Below, in pieces: positions 59,707 to 64,000 of a stretch of DNA of 64,000 nt. Location: assembly GCA_907163375.1 (NCBI GenBank), contig CAJQUW010013658.1, positions 595,852 to 659,851 of the forward strand, written 5' to 3'. The notes below the pieces were generated by a model, which saw only the letters and a program-made list of their open reading frames with translations, was not told where the DNA came from and did no database searches. The translations under genes and the position numbers were made by a program. This DNA is from Prostheceraeus crozeri (lineage: Eukaryota; Platyhelminthes; Polycladida; Euryleptidae). The number at the start of each line of letters is the position of its first letter. The stretch's first letter is position 1.

Positions 59707-61259
59707 GGCGTATTGCACAAAAGTTTTCTCGATAATGTTAGGTCCTCCGATCATTATTAAAAAAGTTAGCAGGCGCATGAAAAAAACGTTCACAAACTTC
59801 TCTATAGAACTTGACATCGTCTGTGTCTCTTTGCTGTGTGATCCGGTTGATAACAGTCACTGAAACTTTGCACAATTTGGCGTGTGTAATGTTGAACTGG
59901 CTGCTCACTGTTCGATTGCTATGGTATTATGTCAGCAGATTGTGCCATTTCATTTACGTTACATGTTCCAATGTTTCCTTTCTAGTCAAACGGAAGAAGA
60001 GGCAACCTGTCTAATTCTGTTATCCAACCATTTAATTATTGATTAAACGACTGGAACGGACATGTACATTGTAGACAATAGTGCGCCTTGGTCATCAGAA
60101 TGTAGAGTAAGGGATTGGAAGGATTCGTCCATGCAAAATTCTGATACCAGTGAGACCGATATTTTTTCAACTAGCGGGGATCCTAAAATGTCTCACCCGG
60201 TGATAATAGATCCAATCATGTCAAACGGTTTTCTATAGATTGTTGCGTCATGACATAATTTCGGTCGGTTAATTATACGTGTTAATTATTGCCCTATAAT
60301 ATATATTCGTGCCCAATATGCTCTTGTTCACTGATCTCATCCCTCGTACCTAAATTTCCTCAAGCGTTTATGCTGATTCAGGTCAATATAGAATCTAGCC
60401 TGTCGTTTAATAAGATTCGATGAGAGTTTTCGGTACCAAGCATTTGTTTTGTCCTGGATTGAACGCCTACCAACTCGGTCATCTTGTTACTGAAAAGAAT
60501 GTTGAAAATGGCAACTTTTACAAAAATTGATGCTTTGAGTAACAGCTAAACATTAATGGTTAAAACAGCAGTGCGTTTCGATCAGTTATCGCATGAGAAC
60601 GTCTTAAGATAATGTTGGGAACATGTTTGATTGAACTGGGACAATTAATCGTCGCGGAGATTTCTCGAATCACATGAAGATTACGCATTCTCTGCCACTA
60701 TCTTTCTAACATATCGTGCAGAAAAATTTTGGCGGTTGCTGATCCAAGCGAATCAATGAATCAAATATACAATGTCAGACATGATAGTATTTGTAGCTTA
60801 GAACTGACAGTATTATTCATGAAACATTATGAGAAATGTTAAACTTCTATCATTCAAATAATACTTGCATTCGTGGATAAATGAGCATTTTAATTGTGAC
60901 TCCAATTGTACTTTATCAATGGTATATTAGTTGTTTGAATTGATTAGGAAGCCTAAATTTGTAAGAAATTGACAAGGGTTCTCGATTTTCAACAAGTCTT
61001 TTCTACATGCTGAATTTTTGATGTCCGCATTGACCAAATTTGATAAAATTCGGGCTGCTTATCAAAAATACATAGAAACTAAAAGTCGCAAAAATTAAAG
61101 TCATCGTTACTACAGTTTTGAAGTAATATCAAAGCATGCCTAGGCGCTCCAGGTGCCTCTCCTGCGGGTAAACTAGGATTAAAGGAGCCACATCAAAAAT
61201 AAGATAAGATGAAGACAAGGAAGTTCATGAGTTGAATTGATCTTTTCTTGTACTTTCAG
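59707..61259. other. metalloproteinase intron 2, right part
   Basis: About 1.5 kb of AT-rich sequence. No exon, repeat or RNA gene was recognised. It ends with the acceptor tgtactttcag at 61249-61259. Confidence 0.45.
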
Positions 61260-61358
61260 TGGGCACCCTTGCCCATGCATTCTTCCCGAATTCTGGTTCC
61301 CTGACCGGAGCTGTGCACTTTGATAATGAGGAAGAATGGACACATCGTTCCAACATAG
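61260..61358 (+). CDS. MMP: matrix metalloproteinase, exon 3 seen (catalytic domain, zinc/calcium region)
   Basis: It joins exon 2 in phase to give AFDGPLGTLAHAFFPN, then SGSLTGAVHFDNEEEWTHRSNI. This is the GGxLAHAFFPxxGxxGDxHFDxxExWT block that supplies further ligands of the structural zinc and calcium ions. The GAVHFD wording and the extra Leu-Thr are small variations. The exon ends with one base of a glycine codon; exon 4 supplies the other two. Its donor is GTAAGTTG at 61359-61366, which is also the left target duplication of a hAT element that starts at 61367. Confidence 0.9.
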
Positions 61359-61366
61359 GTAAGTTG
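61359..61366 (+). other. splice donor that is also a hAT target-site duplication
   Basis: GTAAGTTG here is repeated at 62722-62729, on the far side of the hAT element. The left copy directly follows exon 3 and still forms a good 5' splice site (ATAG|GTAAGTTG). The right copy is preceded by CTCTG. Confidence 0.85.
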
Positions 61367-61689
61367 CAGTAAATGACATGTTCACGAAAACTTTGAACGG
61401 CGTTCAGTTCACGTTCATTTTAAAATCTCGAACTCCGAAATCAGTTCACGAAATCAAAAAATGAACTCCGTTTCCATCTAGTTCACCACGTTCACCTTTC
61501 TCTTTCCATTCATTTCCCGTTCATTTCAAAATTTACTTTGACTACGCAATTGTTTATTATATAGATAATTGAGTCCGCTTCTTTCACATTCTTAAATATT
61601 TCAGTGTAAGATATTACGAAATAGAATGTCACTGCAATTTGGAGAATTCCCGGGCTATAAGGTTATATTGCTTAACAGCACCGATACTT

Positions 61690-62111
61690 TTCCTCTCTGA
61701 CATATAATGGGAAGAGGGGTTTTGGCTAATATTCCAAAGCGCTGTTCTCCTAACAATGCATGTCATTGCAATGTGTGTTCTGCTGTGGGACCTAGATTTA
61801 CTTGCAACGATAAATATATTGTTTACAATTTTAATTGCAAAATCTGCAATAAACATTATATCGGTAAAACTCGTCGTCCGCTTAAACATAGATATGCTGA
61901 ACATCAACGCAGTTAGAAAAATGGCGATCAAAAAAGTGCACTGTCTGAACATGTTAATAAAGATCAGAGAAATCTGACTACCGTACAAATCAAGAACTTT
62001 GACCTTTCAATTCTAAGCAAACAACGTAATTCAGTTCACACGAAGCTGTCTGAAAGTCGTCACATAGCTAAGAATAAACCATTCCTGGACAGAAAACATG
62101 AGATGATTTGA
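61690..62111 (+). pseudogene. Penelope-like GIY-YIG domain fragment
   Basis: The plus strand reads CSPNNACHCNVC, then KYIVYNFNCKICNKHYIGK, RRPLKHRYAEHQRS and, in a second frame, NFDLSILSKQRNSVHTKLSE and HIAKNKPFLDRK. This is the zinc-ligand region, GIY-YIG core and C-terminal helix of a Penelope-like element, in the right order, ending at a TGA at 62109-62111. The frame changes near 61914, so it is inactive. The reverse transcriptase is missing. Confidence 0.78.
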
Positions 62112-62163
62112 TGGACCGCTCACTTTTGCTATTTAACCCCTCGCCTAGTTGTACAGCTCATGT

Positions 62164-62199
62164 GCCCTTGATAACGTCGGAGGACGAAACGCGTCGGGC
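62164..62199 (+). ncRNA. hammerhead-ribozyme-like motif after the Penelope-like fragment
   Basis: GCCC, core TTGATAA, a small hairpin CGTC-GGAG-GACG, AAACGCGTC, GGGC. GCCC/GGGC would form stem I and the hairpin stem II; stem III is minimal. It lies about 50 bases after the stop of the GIY-YIG fragment, where Penelope-like elements are known to carry hammerhead motifs. The core differs from CUGAUGA at two positions. Confidence 0.55.
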
Positions 62200-62784
62200 C
62201 CTTGTAATATGTTTTTAAAACAATAAAGGAAATTTGTCCGAAAGAAGGGAGCGACTGTTTTATTTAAACGCTCTTCGACATAATATACCGGTAGCAATTG
62301 TATGAAAGTGTGCTTGCATAAATTTGGCATTAATAGATGGAACAGCACTACATTTAGGAAAGATCAATCCTAAATCAGGCCTACAGTTCTTTGTCATAAA
62401 ATTAAATTAAATTGCCGCTGCTTTTGTCATAAGCATATATGAGATATATTAAGAATAAAAATATGATCTAAGATTTCCAAGAATTCTATGCTGTGCATGC
62501 GTGTCACTATGAGCGTCAGGCGTCCGACAGCATAGATAAAGATGACTTAGGGTGAAGCATTCTAACTAGATAATTTCGGTCAATTATGTGTGAGCATTTA
62601 AAGGTAGAAATGAACGGGAGCATTCAATTCCCATTCATCTCCGAAATATGCGAACGCCGTTCAATTCAAGTTAATGAGAATCGTGAACTAGTTCAATTGA
62701 ACGGCGTTCAGTCACACTCTGGTAAGTTGGTCTAATTGATTGACATGACGCAGAAAGAGCACAATTCTTTACTTGCATTTGCAG

Positions 62785-62946
62785 GTCGGAATCTCTTTGG
62801 AGTCGCTGTTCATGAGCTTGGTCACACGTTTGGATTGCGGCACAATATTCGGGATCCCAAATCAATCATGAGGGCTGTATTTCAAGGTTTTCGTCCTGGT
62901 CTGACTTTGTCACCAGATGACACTCTGGCGATACAAAGTTTGTACG
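62785..62946 (+). CDS. MMP: matrix metalloproteinase, exon 4 seen (catalytic zinc site, Met-turn)
   Basis: The acceptor cttgcatttgcag ends at 62784. In phase with exon 3 it reads GRNLFGVAVHELGHTFGLRH, with the catalytic zinc motif HExxHxxGxxH complete and the catalytic Glu present. SIM forms the Met-turn, and LTLSPDDTLAIQSLYG closes the catalytic domain. The donor GTAGGT starts at 62947, splitting a glycine codon. A hinge and hemopexin repeats would be expected to follow right of the window; they are not present here. The enzyme would be a secreted, zinc-dependent endopeptidase that cuts extracellular matrix or other extracellular proteins. Confidence 0.93.
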
Positions 62947-63238
62947 GTAGGTCCCTTTATTTCCATTGAAATCTGACATTGTAATGCGCATTAATAGACT
63001 ACAGAGGACGTGCACACTGGAGGTGAGAGACAGAGAGAGATTCGTATATTTTCAAAAAATGGTAATCATTCATATACATTAAATACCTTGCATGGTCAAT
63101 GTGTGATTGGAACAAATCAATGGCGCAGATCTACTTTATAACAAGTAAAAAAGTCAAAAGAAAAGGTAAATACATACACTATACATTAAGTCAAAGAGCT
63201 AAGCAAGTACTCATAAGCCTAATTACAAGGTCATGAAA
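62947..63238. other. intron 4 start and LINE 3' flank
   Basis: Starts with the exon 4 donor. A gagagacagagagaga run lies near 63026-63042. It probably includes the 3' UTR of the minus-strand LINE; no ATT tail was seen. Confidence 0.35.
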
Positions 63239-63998
63239 TCACAAGCTTCGATTATGCAGCATTGAACAGACCGGGATAGATGATTGCTGACGATTTTTTA
63301 TGTAACAGCGAGGGACAATAAACATGGACGTATGACGTGATCGCTGAAGTTTTGGAGGCACGAGGTGATGTAAAAGATGATGAGCTCTCTCGAGTTGGTC
63401 AAAAATTTTCATTGCCGAAACAGTTCTTCTTGTGCTTATTGGAACAAATTGGTCACATTCGCAATCTATGCCACAAATGATTCGATGAGCCCTTCTGCAC
63501 ACCTTGTCAATTTTCTCAGAGCACTTTTTGTTCAGTCCAACTACTAACGGAGCATTATACTCTAGTATGGACAAAACTGTGGCATTGTAAATCATTATGA
63601 GCTCCTTCTTACTCAAATATCTTTTTATGCGCTTTATGACGTAAAGTCTTTGGCAGGCCCTTTTGCATAGATCATTTGTAAACATATCCCAAGTCAAATC
63701 AGCATTATAAAAAACTGAAAAGTATCTTTAGATGACTTTGAAATTCAAAATCGGATTGAGGCATTGTCTACGATTTTCGATGGACAAGCATGCATTTTGT
63801 CTTCCCAGAGTTAAGCTTTAAACCGTGTTGTAGACACCATTGTTCGACATTGTCAATTTCTGATTTGATAGTTCCATCAAGATATGTAGTCGATTTCAGA
63901 GGTAAGGCTACGACAACGTCATCGGCATATTTCGACATCAAACTATCAGGGTGATCGGAGCTGAACTGGTCATAATGCGCCGGGTCACATGTTGCCAT
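63239..63998 (-). pseudogene. LINE (jockey/CR1-like) reverse transcriptase, 3' part, runs off the window
   Basis: The minus strand shows RT motif C (MSKYADDVVVALPL) with WCLQHGLKLNSGKTKCML. After a change of frame near 63700-63760 come CKRACQRLYVIKRIKRYLSK, YNATVLSILEYNAPLVVGLN and RRAHRIICGIDCECDQF. The order and wording match the LINE at 39700-41568, so both belong to one group though not to one family copy. The frame break and possibly others make it inactive. Its 5' part lies beyond 64000. It sits in intron 4 of the metalloproteinase gene in antisense orientation. Confidence 0.85.
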
Positions 63999-64000
63999 GA

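Larger units (their letters stand above)
61367..62721. mobile_element. hAT element with a Penelope-like fragment inside
   Basis: The ends read CAGTAAATGAC on the left and, inward from the right, CAGAGTGTGAC. Both regions repeat gaacggcgttca and agttcacg. The 8-base target duplication GTAAGTTG is perfect. No hAT transposase was found in its 1355 bases; a Penelope-like 3' fragment occupies the middle, presumably nested. It fills nearly all of intron 3 (61359-62784). Confidence 0.82.

Noticed and set aside
1-64000. CRISPR arrays, bacterial operons, rRNA genes
   Set aside because: No regularly spaced short repeats, ribosomal sequence or operon-like layout was seen; the window is plainly animal nuclear DNA.

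Overview
This is an AT-rich stretch of an invertebrate animal genome. Introns have GT-AG ends, the standard code applies, host genes are sparse, and transposons dominate. The mix (Penelope-like elements with GIY-YIG domains, an ISL2EU-type transposon with a YqaJ gene, hAT, Tc1/mariner, piggyBac, jockey/CR1-like LINEs, an LTR element, a tRNA-derived SINE) fits many aquatic invertebrates. I cannot name the phylum.

Host genes. (1) The last exon of an unrecognised coiled-coil protein, + strand, 712-963. (2) An uninterrupted 597-codon gene for a B'' (PPP2R3/PR70-PR72) regulatory subunit of protein phosphatase 2A, minus strand, 5717-7510, with a splice acceptor just upstream of its ATG. (3) A secreted matrix metalloproteinase on the + strand, running from 48.6 kb to beyond 62.95 kb. 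Four exons are seen: cysteine switch and furin site, two catalytic-fold exons, and the HELGHTFGLRH zinc site. Their reading phases agree. Its introns hold most of the transposons in the right third of the window.

Layout. 0-19 kb: the two left genes, a near-perfect 744-bp palindromic element, a SINE, tandem repeats and retroelement relics. 19-39 kb: a transposon nest with a readable history. Two non-autonomous hAT copies (A and B) flanked a 2.83-kb spacer. A DD41D Tc1/mariner element entered copy B. Unequal crossing-over between A and B then duplicated the spacer and left a chimeric hAT in the middle, with B's left flank and A's right flank. Afterwards an LTR element and a second Tc1 entered only the second spacer. 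39-48 kb: a decayed LINE, a foldback repeat and a 2-kb palindrome of Penelope-like fragments. 48-63 kb: the metalloproteinase, with a palindromic element inside a LINE relic (intron 1), a 3.2-kb ISL2EU-like transposon (intron 2) and a hAT element inserted exactly at the splice donor of exon 3 (intron 3). 63-64 kb: the 3' part of a LINE on the minus strand.

The strongest observations are the mapped crossover that made the tandem duplication, the hAT target-site duplication that coincides with a splice donor, the seemingly intact SWIM-YqaJ gene in the ISL2EU-like element, and hammerhead-ribozyme-like motifs that recur with the Penelope-like fragments. All similarity and identity statements come from reading by eye; no search was run.
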